Assembly: GCA_017446155.1 (NCBI GenBank)
Contig: JAFSRI010000028.1
Span: forward strand, 1 to 64,000
Length of the DNA: 64,000 nt
From: Clostridia bacterium
Lineage (GTDB): Bacteria > Bacillota > Clostridia > Oscillospirales > CAG-272
Reading direction: 5' to 3'
In this document: positions 34,413 through 43,073 of the stretch, one piece after another
Layout of the letters: each line of letters opens with the position of its first letter
How positions within the stretch are numbered: position 1 is the first letter of the stretch
Program-made: the position numbers and the translations under genes
The notes under the pieces: model-generated
Told to the model about the DNA's origin: nothing
Seen by the model: only the letters and a program-made list of their open reading frames with translations
Database searches by the model: none

Positions 34413-36452
34413 ATGTCTGATAATTCAAACGAAAAAGCCGCACGTTCCGCCCCTGTCTTGGCTATCGTGTGCGCTCTGCTGGGGGTGCTTTCCCTCGGCG
34501 CGGTAGTTATAATGATAAGCTACATGAATATCGCGCCGACGAGCGCCGCGCTCTACGGACTTGGCGCTTATCTTGCGATAGTGGTGATAATCGGCATAAT
34601 CGCCGTGATAAAACGCGCGGTGTCCGGGGGCAACTTTGCCGAAATGCGCTCGTCTACGTTCGGCAATATCTCTATTGAATTCATCCAAAAGCTCCAAATG
34701 CCCGTCATTGTTTGCGATGAAAAAGGAAAGATAGTATGGTATAATACCGCACTCTCTTCAAAATTTCACACGCGCGGTATGGTTTACGGCAAGTATATCG
34801 ACAACATCTGCGACGCGACGATAGAGCGCATCGTAAAAGACGAAGGGGACGCCGAGATCACGTTTTCGGCGGCGTCGGAGGTTGGCGCCGACAGCACCGT
34901 ATATCGAGCAAAAGGCTATGAAGTAACTTCCCGCGGCAAAAAATATTACATGACGATATTCGTCGACTATACCGAAACAAAATCCCTCTATTCGAGAATA
35001 GACGCGGAAGAAACGATAATCGCTTATGTTGTTATCGACAACCTCGACGAGCTTATGCAGTATGTTCAGCGGCTTTACAGCGAAGCGTCAAGCGACGTAG
35101 AACGAATCCTTCGCCGCCATATAGAGAGCGTGGGCGGCGTTGTGCGCGATTATTCAAACAACAAATTTCTCTGCGTTTTCGAAGCGAGAAACCTTGAAGC
35201 CTTCACTCAGGATAAGTTTTCAATTCTCGACGACGTGCGCGAAATTCAAGTGGGCGACTCATCCGTTCCGATAACCGTTTCCATGGGTATCGCAAAAATC
35301 AACGGATCTCTGCTTGATAAAGAACAAGTGGCGCAGGAAGCGCTCGACCTTGCGCTTCAACGCGGCGGAGATCAGGTCGTCATCAAGAGTGCCGACGGCG
35401 TTGAATTTTACGGCGGTAAGACAAAAACCGTGCAAAAGAGAACGAAAGTGCGTTCGCGAGTGATAGCCAACGAATTTAAAACGCTTATCGAAAAAAGCTC
35501 AAACGTTATCGTTATGGGCCATCGCTATGCAGATTTTGACGCGCTCGCATCTTGTCTTGCAGTCGCAAGGATAGCGACCACGCTGGGAGTAAAAGTAAAC
35601 ATCGTGTCGGATATAAACGACCGAAACCTTGCAAGCTGTTTTGAAAGACTTAATCAATATCCCGAATACCGTTCGATATTCGTTGACAAAATCGAGGCGC
35701 AAGACCTTATTCAAAGCGGCACGATAGCGGTAGTTGTAGACGTAAACAATCTTGCTTTCTGCGAAGCGCCGGACGTTGTAAACAATGCGGCAAATCTTAT
35801 AATAATCGACCACCACAGAAAGACAGCCGAATATAAGGTTCGCCCGAACATAGCGTATATCGAGCCGTCGGCGTCGTCGGCGTCGGAGCTGCTCTCGGAA
35901 TTTCTCGAACAACTCATTCCGTCGGGAACTCTGCCGAAAGTCGAGGCGGATATACTGTTTGCCGGAATGCTGCTCGACACGAAAAAGTTTACGCACAACA
36001 CGGGTGTAAGAACGTTCTCCTCAGCCCTTTACCTGCGCGGCGAGGGCGCAAGCCCGCTCGACGCCGAAGCGCTGTTCAGAACGGACATAAAAGACTTTTT
36101 AACGGAAGCAAAATTTGAAAGCAACGTTGTAATTTACAAATCTGTCATCGCCATAGCGTTAAACGACGGCGAAAACAACTCTCCGCTCGTTCGCGTAAGC
36201 GCGGCAAAAGCCGCCGACAGACTTTTGTCGGTCGAGGGAGTTCAAGCGGCGTTCGCACTTTGTAAAATAGATGAAACGGTGCACATCTCGGCGCGCTCGC
36301 AAGGAACGATAAACGTTCAACTCATTCTTGAAAAAATGGGGGGCGGCGGTCACTTCGATTCCGCCGGCGTTCAGGTGAAGAACTCATCTACCTCAACGGC
36401 GCTTACAACGCTCCGCGCCGCGATAGACGAATATCTCGCGGAAAATATGTAA
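34413..36452 (+). CDS. gdpP: Cyclic di-AMP phosphodiesterase GdpP
   Basis: GdpP hydrolyses c-di-AMP to pApA and so tunes potassium, osmotic and cell-wall homeostasis. The 679-residue protein has two membrane spans (about 13-70), a PAS domain (about 85-175), a degenerate GGDEF domain (about 180-320) without the GGDEF motif, then DHH (MGHRYADFDA near 367, DHHRK near 465) and DHHA1 with GGGGHFDSAG near 646. All metal motifs of the DHH domain are present. AAAGGA precedes the ATG. The pgpH hydrolase often found before ybeY is absent from that locus, so GdpP may be the main c-di-AMP hydrolase. Confidence 0.95.
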   Translation: MSDNSNEKAARSAPVLAIVCALLGVLSLGAVVIMISYMNIAPTSAALYGLGAYLAIVVIIGIIAVIKRAVSGGNFAEMRSSTFGNISIEFIQKLQMPVIVCDEKGKIVWYNTALSSKFHTRGMVYGKYIDNICDATIERIVKDEGDAEITFSAASEVGADSTVYRAKGYEVTSRGKKYYMTIFVDYTETKSLYSRIDAEETIIAYVVIDNLDELMQYVQRLYSEASSDVERILRRHIESVGGVVRDYSNNKFLCVFEARNLEAFTQDKFSILDDVREIQVGDSSVPITVSMGIAKINGSLLDKEQVAQEALDLALQRGGDQVVIKSADGVEFYGGKTKTVQKRTKVRSRVIANEFKTLIEKSSNVIVMGHRYADFDALASCLAVARIATTLGVKVNIVSDINDRNLASCFERLNQYPEYRSIFVDKIEAQDLIQSGTIAVVVDVNNLAFCEAPDVVNNAANLIIIDHHRKTAEYKVRPNIAYIEPSASSASELLSEFLEQLIPSGTLPKVEADILFAGMLLDTKKFTHNTGVRTFSSALYLRGEGASPLDAEALFRTDIKDFLTEAKFESNVVIYKSVIAIALNDGENNSPLVRVSAAKAADRLLSVEGVQAAFALCKIDETVHISARSQGTINVQLILEKMGGGGHFDSAGVQVKNSSTSTALTTLRAAIDEYLAENM

Positions 36453-36488
36453 AAAGCATTTATTTTTTGAAAGGACATATACAAACAA

Positions 36489-37946
36489 ATGAAAAAAGCA
36501 GACATCGGTCTTATCGGACTTGCCGTAATGGGCGAAAACCTTGTTATGAACATGGAAAGCAAGGGCTTTACCGTGGCGGTTTACAACCGCACAACGTCAA
36601 AGGTGACAAACTTTGTCGAGGGCAGAGCAAAAGGCAAAAACATCATCGGAACATATTCTCTCGAAGAGCTTGTGGCGTCACTCGCTAAGCCCAGAAAAGT
36701 AATGATGATGGTAAAAGCCGGCGCGCCCGTTGATGAATTTATAGATAAACTCATACCGTTGCTCGATGAGGGCGACATTATAATAGACGGCGGCAACTCT
36801 CACTTTCCCGACACGATGCGCCGCACGCAGTATGTTGAAAGCAAGGGGCTTCTCTATATCGGCACGGGCGTTTCGGGCGGCGAAGAAGGCGCGCTCAACG
36901 GCCCCAGCATGATGCCCGGCGGCTCACCCGCGGCATGGCAGCACGTCAAACCCATTTTCCAAGCGATTTGCGCCAAAGTCGAGGACGGTTCCCCCTGCTG
37001 CGATTGGGTTGGAGAGAACGGCGCCGGACATTTTGTAAAGATGGTTCACAACGGAATCGAGTACGGCGATATGCAGCTTATCTGCGAAGCATATCAGCTC
37101 ATGCGCGACTATGTCGGCCTTTCCGACGACGAAATGCACGACGTGTTCGCGGAATGGAACAAAGGCGAGCTTGATTCTTATCTTATAGAGATCACCCGCG
37201 ACATCCTCGCGTATAAAGATACCGACGGAGAACCGATAGTTGAAAAAATACTCGACACAGCCGGACAAAAAGGCACCGGCAAATGGACGGGTATCGCCGC
37301 GCTCGACGAGGGCGTTCCGCTTACGCTTATAGGCGAAGCCGTGTTTGCAAGATGTCTATCCGCTATGAAAGAAGAAAGAGTCGTGGCGGCGGAGAAGCTC
37401 GGCGGAGAAACGAGGAAGATAGCTCCCACCGAAAGCAGAGAAAATTTCATCGACGCCATCCGTCAGGCACTGCTCGCTTCAAAGATAATCTCATATGCTC
37501 AGGGCTATACTCTTATGCGCTCGGCAGCCAAAACTTACGGATGGAATCTCAACTACGGCGGCATCGCGCTTATGTGGAGAGGGGGATGTATCATTCGCTC
37601 CGTATTCCTCGGAAAAATCAAGGACGCGTATGACGCAAATCCCGAACTTACAAACCTTCTGCTCGACCCGTATTTCAACGAGAAGATAAAATCTCTCGTT
37701 CCCGCTTGGAGAAAAGTCGTGGCGGCGGCGGTAGAAGCAGGTATTCCTACCCCCGCTTTCTCAGCTGCACTTTCATATTTCGACGGCTATCGCTGCGGCA
37801 GACTCCCCGCAAACCTCTTGCAGGCTCAACGCGATTACTTCGGCGCACATACCTATGAAAGAGTTGACGCACCCAGAGGCGAATTCTTCCATACGAATTG
37901 GACAGGTCACGGCGGCGATACGTCGGCAACGATCTATACCGCGTAA
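36489..37946 (+). CDS. gnd: 6-phosphogluconate dehydrogenase (decarboxylating)
   Basis: This enzyme converts 6-phosphogluconate to ribulose 5-phosphate with CO2 release and NADP reduction in the oxidative pentose phosphate pathway. The 485-residue long form has the Rossmann motif GLAVMGENLVMNM near 9, the substrate motif VSGGEEGALNGPSMMPGG near 129, the catalytic Lys in HFVKMVHNGIEYGD near 182, and the C-terminal signature with FLQ replaced by LLQAQRDYFGAHTYERVD. AAAGGA precedes the ATG. It closes the hprK operon. No glucose-6-phosphate dehydrogenase gene is nearby. Confidence 0.96.
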   Translation: MKKADIGLIGLAVMGENLVMNMESKGFTVAVYNRTTSKVTNFVEGRAKGKNIIGTYSLEELVASLAKPRKVMMMVKAGAPVDEFIDKLIPLLDEGDIIIDGGNSHFPDTMRRTQYVESKGLLYIGTGVSGGEEGALNGPSMMPGGSPAAWQHVKPIFQAICAKVEDGSPCCDWVGENGAGHFVKMVHNGIEYGDMQLICEAYQLMRDYVGLSDDEMHDVFAEWNKGELDSYLIEITRDILAYKDTDGEPIVEKILDTAGQKGTGKWTGIAALDEGVPLTLIGEAVFARCLSAMKEERVVAAEKLGGETRKIAPTESRENFIDAIRQALLASKIISYAQGYTLMRSAAKTYGWNLNYGGIALMWRGGCIIRSVFLGKIKDAYDANPELTNLLLDPYFNEKIKSLVPAWRKVVAAAVEAGIPTPAFSAALSYFDGYRCGRLPANLLQAQRDYFGAHTYERVDAPRGEFFHTNWTGHGGDTSATIYTA

Positions 37947-37968
37947 AATCCGATCGGAATTTTCAGGC

Positions 37969-38003
37969 AAATATCCCGTAAATACTACGTTTGCGGGATA
38001 TTT
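37969..38003 (+). terminator. Hairpin terminator after gnd
   Basis: AAATATCCCG and CGGGATATTT form a ten-base-pair stem; the T run after it is short, so efficiency is uncertain. Confidence 0.7.
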
Positions 38004-38043
38004 CCGAAATCGGTTTTAATTCGATATAATAACCTCATTTTAA

Positions 38044-38388
38044 TTTGAAATCCTCTTTTGGATATTTTTCTGTTTTTTGAAAACTTGACGACAGTATCTT
38101 AATCGAGTTTTGATGTTATTATCGAATCAGCGATATAATTATTATTAAAGTTCTTTTGGATACTTTTCTTTCAAAAACAAATGTTAAGAAAAGAAGATGT
38201 GTCTGGTCTTTGATGATTGTCGAATTTAGCTGATATATTGATTTTATTAAAGACCTTTTGGATAATTTTCTTTCAAGAACAAATGTTAAGAAAAGAAGAT
38301 GTGTCTGGTCTTTGATGATTGTCAAATTTAGCTGATATATTGATTTTATTAAAGTTCTTTTGGATACTTTTCTTTCAAGAAAAGTATC
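38044..38388. repeat. 102-bp tandem repeat upstream of rnpB
   Basis: The anchor ATTAAAG recurs at 38144, 38246 and 38348, giving a period of exactly 102 bp. The first two of these copies are nearly identical; the third is cut after about 45 bp. A diverged copy precedes them from about 38044. Within each full unit CTTTTCTT and AAGAAAAG flank 15 bases; in the last, partial unit those 15 bases are replaced by TC, making a perfect palindrome. The array ends 5 bp before the RNase P RNA gene. Confidence 0.9.
38363..38388. repeat. 26-bp palindrome abutting rnpB
   Basis: GATACTTTTCTT and AAGAAAAGTATC are perfect reverse complements around TC. The left flank AAAGTTCTTTTG matches that of the palindrome at 25597. 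Its right end lies 5 bp from the predicted rnpB 5' end. Confidence 0.85.
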
Positions 38389-38392
38389 AATC

Positions 38393-38756
38393 GGGGGCAA
38401 GTAAGCGATCGCGCGATATGTTGCCGAAAGGTATTATCGTGAGGAAAGTCCGGGCCTCATAGGGCAGGATAACGGATAACGTCCGCCGAGGGTAACCTTA
38501 GGGAAAGTGCAACAGAAATAAACCGCCGCGTCAAGCGGTAAGGATGGAAAGGCGAGGTAAGAGCTCACCGACTGTCGGGTGACCGACGGTGCCATGTAAA
38601 CCCTATCCGAAGCAACGCCCCGCGCAGAAGCGGCTTGCCCGGCCCGACGAAAGTCAGCGCGAGGCGGCAAAACACAAATTGTGTTTGAGCCGTGCGGTAA
38701 CGTACGGCAAAGATAGATGATCGCTCCCGACAAAACCCGGCTTATAGCTTGCCCCT
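38393..38756 (+). ncRNA. rnpB: RNase P RNA (bacterial class A)
   Basis: This is the catalytic RNA of RNase P, which trims tRNA 5' leaders. The conserved core GAGGAAAGTCCGGGC lies at 38450-38464, the middle conserved segment with ACAGAAA follows near 38512, and the 3' core AGATAGATGATCG and ACAAAACCCGGCTTA close the gene. The ends pair as P1: GGGGCAAG (38394-38401) with CTTGCCCC (38748-38755). Length of about 364 nt is normal. I could not find a convincing promoter; it must lie in the repeat array or read from further upstream. Confidence 0.95.
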
Positions 38757-38770
38757 TATATGAAAAACAA

Positions 38771-38819
38771 AAAATCTCTTGTGGCGCACAAATCGTGCGT
38801 TTTGCAAGAGATTTTTATT
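38771..38819 (+). terminator. Intrinsic terminator after rnpB
   Basis: AAAATCTCTTG pairs with CAAGAGATTTT, with an inner stem CGCAC/GTGCG, followed by T-rich sequence. Confidence 0.88.
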
Positions 38820-38968
38820 ATAGAATTATATTGTTTCGCTAAAAAATGTATTGTTTTTTCAGGAATTTAAATATTCAAGGGTCAAAGCAGGCATGCTTTT
38901 CGCTTTTGCAATGAGCCGATTATCATTAGAAAAGAACGCAACGTCGAAACATTTTGTCGAAAATAAAG

Positions 38969-38992
38969 AAGCAAAACGAGACCGCTTTGCTT
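38969..38992. terminator. Weak hairpin downstream of the minus-strand gene at 38999
   Basis: AAGCAAA and TTTGCTT pair over seven bases; T-rich sequence follows on either strand. It could end the minus-strand transcript. Confidence 0.5.
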
Positions 38993-38998
38993 TTTTGT

Positions 38999-39622
38999 TT
39001 ATATGCGATGAAACCGAACGTCGATAGACGGCGCGTCGCACACGGGAATAACAGCCGTAAGCTCGCCGCCTGAGAATTTCATATTAATAAAGTCGAATAT
39101 CCGATCATTTTTCGATGGGTCGTCGTCAACTATTTTATATTCTCCCGAATCGAAAGAACTATTATATTGAAGCGCATGAATTTTTATCGTTTGCCCTCTC
39201 AACGTCAATTTTCCGCGTGAAAAAGTAAATTCACTGAATCCGTCATCGCTCTTCCACTTCCCGTTGAGAAGCGGTAGGATGCGATCGTCAACGATCTTAT
39301 AATTTCCGTAGCGGGAGTTCTCGGTTTTTTCAAGCACTTCCGTACTCTCGCCCGTTATCGGAAAAACTTCAACAAACGTCAGTTTGCCGCCCTCATACGA
39401 GATCTCTTTTACCGTCGCATATTCCTTGCTGTCACCTTTGTATCTCAGCGAATTGTCTTTTAATTTCAATATAAGCTTTTCACTGTCTTTTTTTACGGTA
39501 AAAGACGTTTCAAGCACGGGCGAATTCCGCCACAAAACGCATATTTTCCCTTTTGCTATCTCAATGCGCGTTCCGATAACGCCACGCTCTTCCCAATTTC
39601 CGTTAAGTTCAGAATATATCAT
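38999..39622 (-). CDS. Hypothetical protein with two similar halves
   Basis: I do not recognise a family. The 207-residue protein seems to be an internal duplication: residues about 6-105 begin LNGNWEERG and the second half (about 117-207) begins LNGKWKSDDG. Both continue with an alternating beta pattern, including KLILKL and KLTLRG, and a conserved YKIVDD boundary. The pattern suggests two small beta-barrel, lipocalin-like units. There is no signal peptide or membrane span. AAAGGAAAACGGC precedes the ATG. It is a single minus-strand gene between rnpB and the polyphosphate operon. Confidence 0.65.
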   Translation of the reverse strand: MIYSELNGNWEERGVIGTRIEIAKGKICVLWRNSPVLETSFTVKKDSEKLILKLKDNSLRYKGDSKEYATVKEISYEGGKLTFVEVFPITGESTEVLEKTENSRYGNYKIVDDRILPLLNGKWKSDDGFSEFTFSRGKLTLRGQTIKIHALQYNSSFDSGEYKIVDDDPSKNDRIFDFINMKFSGGELTAVIPVCDAPSIDVRFHRI

Positions 39623-39823
39623 GCCGTTTTCCTTTCGTTTTTCGCTCGTTTTTTATATTATATCATCTGTTATGTGAAAATGCAATAGGCTCAAATCCCC
39701 TCGCGCGGGCAGTTTGCTAAAAGAGTTTTTAAACGAAAATATTAAAATATTTTATATTTTTTAAGTTTGTTTTAAGGTTTTCCCGTAAAATAATATCAGA
39801 AAAACAAAAGAAAGGTGTGTTTT

Positions 39824-40420
39824 ATGAAGATACTGCTTGCAACTGCGGACAGGGACCTGCTTAAAGGATATAAAAATCTGCTTGAATTTGACGGGCACAA
39901 AGTGTCAACGGCATTTGACGGCGTCCAGACACTGAAAGCGCTATCGGAAAGCCGACCTGACATAGCTATAATCGAAAACAACATTCCGAGAGCGGACACG
40001 GGGCGTATACTTGAATATTCGGCAGAAAGCCGCGTGCCGTCAGTAGTGCTTAAAAAAGACGGGGTAACCGTAAAAACACTTCTTCAAAAACCGCTCGCCT
40101 GTTCTTATCTCGCGTTTCCGTTCTTCCCCGAAGAGTTGATTAAAACAATAACCGATGTGACAAACAATGCGGCGTCGGGAGAAAAAATCGTGCTCGGTTC
40201 AGTTGAGATCGACATAAGTGAGTTTCGCATGACGACCGGTATACCTCTTACAAGCGAAGAAATAAACATAATCGTCGGCATTTCCCGCGGCGACGTCGTT
40301 TCTGCCGAAAAAGCGGGGATTTATGTCGAGGCAATAAATTTAAAACTGCAAAAAGCCGACGCCGACAAAAAAATCACATACGTCGTAAACGAAGGATATA
40401 AGGTGGTGGATGCAAAATGA
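39824..40420 (+). CDS. Response-regulator-like protein without phosphorylation site
   Basis: The 198-residue protein follows the OmpR plan: a receiver domain (1-about 115), then a shortened winged-helix domain with the end pattern ITYVVNEGYKVV. Alignment by eye to PhoB-type receivers puts Glu51 (IIENNIP) at the phosphoacceptor Asp, Lys77 at the conserved Thr/Ser and Phe98 (AFPF) at the conserved Lys. The N-terminal acidic pair is also largely lost (LLATAD). It therefore should not be phosphorylated and may be constitutively active. The ATG at 39824 has AAAGGTG upstream. It overlaps the kinase-like gene by 4 nt. Confidence 0.75.
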   Translation: MKILLATADRDLLKGYKNLLEFDGHKVSTAFDGVQTLKALSESRPDIAIIENNIPRADTGRILEYSAESRVPSVVLKKDGVTVKTLLQKPLACSYLAFPFFPEELIKTITDVTNNAASGEKIVLGSVEIDISEFRMTTGIPLTSEEINIIVGISRGDVVSAEKAGIYVEAINLKLQKADADKKITYVVNEGYKVVDAK

Positions 40421-41640
40421 TAAAAGCCAGAAATAAATTCGTGCTGTTTGCAATTCTTTCGGTATCCATACTGCTTACCGTTTTGCTTGCCGTGATAAAC
40501 GGTATAAATTTCAGCATGGCAAGCGAGGACGCCGACCAGATAACTCAAATGATAGCCCGCGGGCGCGGTGCATTTGAAGAAGGAGCCCCGCTTGAACAAG
40601 GACGACCGCAGATGCAGTTCGGACGAGGCGGAATGGGAACGATGGGTCCCAATTCGCCGGAAGTAGCCAATTCCGTAAGGTATTTTACCGTAGCGCCGGA
40701 TGAATCAGGCGAGAGCAAGGTCATATCGATGCACATTTCGGAAATTGACGAAAGCGAGGCTCTCGCGCTTGCCGAAAGTCTTATAAAATCGGGCAAAACA
40801 ACAGGTTGGACAAACCTTAAATACAGATACCGCGTATATAAAAACGACACAAAAACGTTCGTTACAGTAATAGACCAAGGCAGGGAGCTTTTGCCTTCGT
40901 ACAGAATACTCATTTTCTCGATAATCGGTGAACTTGCAGGTATTATTATTAGTTTCGCATTCCTTATGTTTATAGGCAAGCGCCTTTTCAGTCCGCTTGA
41001 AGAAGCCGACAGAAAACAGAAAATATTTATTTGCGACGCGGAAAAAGAGTTTAAAATACCGCTTACGGTGATAAACGCAAACGTCGAGCTTATTGAGCGA
41101 ACATCCGGAACGTCGGAACAAACACAGGCAATAAACAGGCAGGTAAAGAAAATGTCCGCGCTTGTAAAAGACCTCGGCTCTCTCGCTATCTTCGACGACG
41201 GCGACACAACGCGCTTAAACATAAATTTAAGCGAAGCGCTCAATGCCAAGCTCGACGAAAGCCTCGCGCTTTTCGAGCAAAAAAACATTGCTCTTTCTCG
41301 CAGCGTCGAGGACGGCGTCACGATAAAAGGCGACGCAGATGCGATACGTCGCTCAATAGCGGAGCTTGTTGAAAACTCTGCTAAATTCGCCGTTTCAAGC
41401 GCATCGTTTGAACTGAAAAACGAAAACGGAAGGGTTATTTTGCGGCAAATAAACGACACAACTCTTCCAAGCGGAAACATAGAGCAGATATTCGACAGAT
41501 TCACAACTCTCGAAAACGCCGACGACGAGGACGGTCACGGCATAGGGCTTTCAATTGTAAAAGACACCGTAAAAACCCACAACGGCAGAACGACAGCCAA
41601 AGTAGAGGACGGCAGATTCATTTTAGAAATAATGCTTTGA
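40417..41640 (+). CDS. Sensor histidine-kinase-like protein lacking the phospho-His
   Basis: The 407-residue protein has span 1 (about 7-29), an outer domain of about 130 residues with a Gly/Met/Gln-rich stretch (near 60-80), span 2 (about 163-187), a dimerisation helix, and an ATPase domain with N-box LVENSAKF and G-box GHGIGLSIV. In the H-box, typical DASHELKTPLT reads DAEKEFKIPLT, so Lys210 stands where the phosphorylated His should be. The ATP-binding motifs look intact. It can hardly be an ordinary autokinase; its partner regulator has also lost its Asp. The VTC gene follows after 28 bp. Confidence 0.78.
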   Translation: MIKARNKFVLFAILSVSILLTVLLAVINGINFSMASEDADQITQMIARGRGAFEEGAPLEQGRPQMQFGRGGMGTMGPNSPEVANSVRYFTVAPDESGESKVISMHISEIDESEALALAESLIKSGKTTGWTNLKYRYRVYKNDTKTFVTVIDQGRELLPSYRILIFSIIGELAGIIISFAFLMFIGKRLFSPLEEADRKQKIFICDAEKEFKIPLTVINANVELIERTSGTSEQTQAINRQVKKMSALVKDLGSLAIFDDGDTTRLNINLSEALNAKLDESLALFEQKNIALSRSVEDGVTIKGDADAIRRSIAELVENSAKFAVSSASFELKNENGRVILRQINDTTLPSGNIEQIFDRFTTLENADDEDGHGIGLSIVKDTVKTHNGRTTAKVEDGRFILEIML

Positions 41641-41668
41641 AAACAGAAATTGAAAAGGAGGCGATATT

Positions 41669-42397
41669 ATGGCGACGGTTTCAAACCCGATTGTCGTGAT
41701 GAAACGTTATGAGCTGAAATACATTTTATCACCCGAACAGGAAACGTTTTTCAGACAGCGCCTCGAAGGCCACATGAAAATAGACCAATTCGGGCTTACG
41801 TCGATAGCGTCGCTCTATTACGACACGCCCGACTATCGCCTGATAAACGCGTCGATAGAAAAACCGTTGTTCAAGGAAAAACTCCGCTTGCGTTCTTACG
41901 GCATCGCAACGGACAACTCCCCCGTTTTTCTTGAACTGAAACGAAAGGCATACGGCATAGTGTATAAACGCCGGGTACAATCGACGATACCTCTGGTTGA
42001 CAAGTTTTTTGCGGGAGAGGGCGACATTTGCGCGGGAGGACAAATAAACCATGAAATAACATATTTCAGGGATTTTTACCGCGATCTCGCCCCCGCTTGT
42101 CTTATAATTTATGACCGAACGGCGTTCTATGAACCAAACGGAGATTTGCGTTTGACAATAGACCGCAACCCCCGCTATCGCACCCAAGATCTCGACCTTC
42201 GCATATCGATGGACGGTATCTCTCTTTTGCCGGAAGGATATTCGATACTTGAAATTAAAGTTCAACAATCGATGCCGCTGTGGCTGACAGAGATACTTTC
42301 CGAAGGCAAAATATATAAAAACAGCTTCTCTAAATATGGCGAAGCATACAAACAGCAAACAAGAAACGCATACAGAAAGGAACCTCAATATGTTTGA
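41669..42397 (+). CDS. VTC-domain polyphosphate polymerase
   Basis: This is a CYTH-superfamily tunnel enzyme related to the catalytic domain of yeast Vtc4, which makes polyphosphate from ATP. The 242-residue protein shows the family features: RYELKYIL near 12, LYYDTPDY near 49, KLRLRSYG near 70, FLELKRK near 85, IYDRTAFY near 145, LRLTIDRNPRYR and the C-terminal SILEIKVQQSMPLWL. AAGGAGG precedes the ATG. In many bacteria such genes are paired with a DUF4956 membrane protein, as here (8-nt overlap), which suggests coupled polymer synthesis and translocation. Confidence 0.88.
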   Translation: MATVSNPIVVMKRYELKYILSPEQETFFRQRLEGHMKIDQFGLTSIASLYYDTPDYRLINASIEKPLFKEKLRLRSYGIATDNSPVFLELKRKAYGIVYKRRVQSTIPLVDKFFAGEGDICAGGQINHEITYFRDFYRDLAPACLIIYDRTAFYEPNGDLRLTIDRNPRYRTQDLDLRISMDGISLLPEGYSILEIKVQQSMPLWLTEILSEGKIYKNSFSKYGEAYKQQTRNAYRKEPQYV

Positions 42398-43061
42398 TTC
42401 TATCTATTCTTCACCCGTTACCACATCTGAATTTTTCATCATGGCGGCGGTCGCCGTCGTCGCCGGTTTTATTTATTCATGGATAATGTCATTTAAAGTG
42501 CGCTCGACAAAGCGTTTCTTTATCGTAACGTCACTCATTCCGTTCGTCGTGGCGGCTGTTATCACATTTGTCAACGGCAACATCGGTGCCGGCGTCGCTA
42601 TCGGCGGTGCGTTCGGACTTATACGTTTCCGCTCGGCGCAGGGAAGTTCGTAAGAAATTGCGGCAATACTTATCGCCATGGGATCAGGCATCGCGTTCGG
42701 CATGGGATACGTCGCCTACGGCGTGCTTATACTCTTGTGCCTGTCGCTGCTGTTTGCGCTTATCTCAAACGTTCACATCTTCGAGCACAAAACCATGACG
42801 CAGGATAAACTACTTAGAATAACAATTCCCGAATCGCTCGATTATTACGACGTTTTCAACGACACGTTCTCTCATTATCTCACGTCATACGAAAGCGTGG
42901 GTGTAAAGACAACCGGCATGGGCTCGATGTTCCGTTTGTCGTTTAAGGTTAGGATGAAAAACGCGGCTGAGGAAAAAGCGTTTATCGACGAACTCAGAAT
43001 TAAAAACGGAAATCTTGAAATCGCACTCCTGCCGTATGCGGACGTGCAAAACCAGCTTTGA
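42390..43061 (+). pseudogene. DUF4956 membrane protein gene interrupted by an in-frame TAA
   Basis: The frame runs from the ATG at 42390 (AAAGGA upstream) to the stop at 43061 and would encode 223 residues but for a TAA at 42651-42653 (codon 88). Sequence on both sides continues the family: three membrane spans and LIRFRSAQGSS before the stop, EIAAILIAMGSGIAFGMGY after it, in the same frame. DUF4956 proteins usually have an ordinary residue, often Lys, at that point, so one base change (for example AAA to TAA) explains it. It is a recent nonsense mutation, a read-through site or a sequencing error. An internal ATG at 42678 could restart translation. Confidence 0.85.
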
Positions 43062-43073
43062 TATTAAAACCAA

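Noticed and set aside
38044..38388. Possible CRISPR array
   Set aside because: The whole 102-bp unit repeats head to tail; there are no unique spacers and no cas genes nearby.
38119..38400. 93-codon minus-strand frame with internal repeats
   Set aside because: It arises because the 102-bp repeat is a multiple of three; no start site and base bias unlike genes here.
38434..38733. 99-codon frame antisense to RNase P RNA
   Set aside because: The strand and structure clearly belong to rnpB.
38859..39041. 60-codon minus-strand frame downstream of rnpB
   Set aside because: It overlaps the end of the better supported 207-residue gene in another frame and crosses a hairpin.
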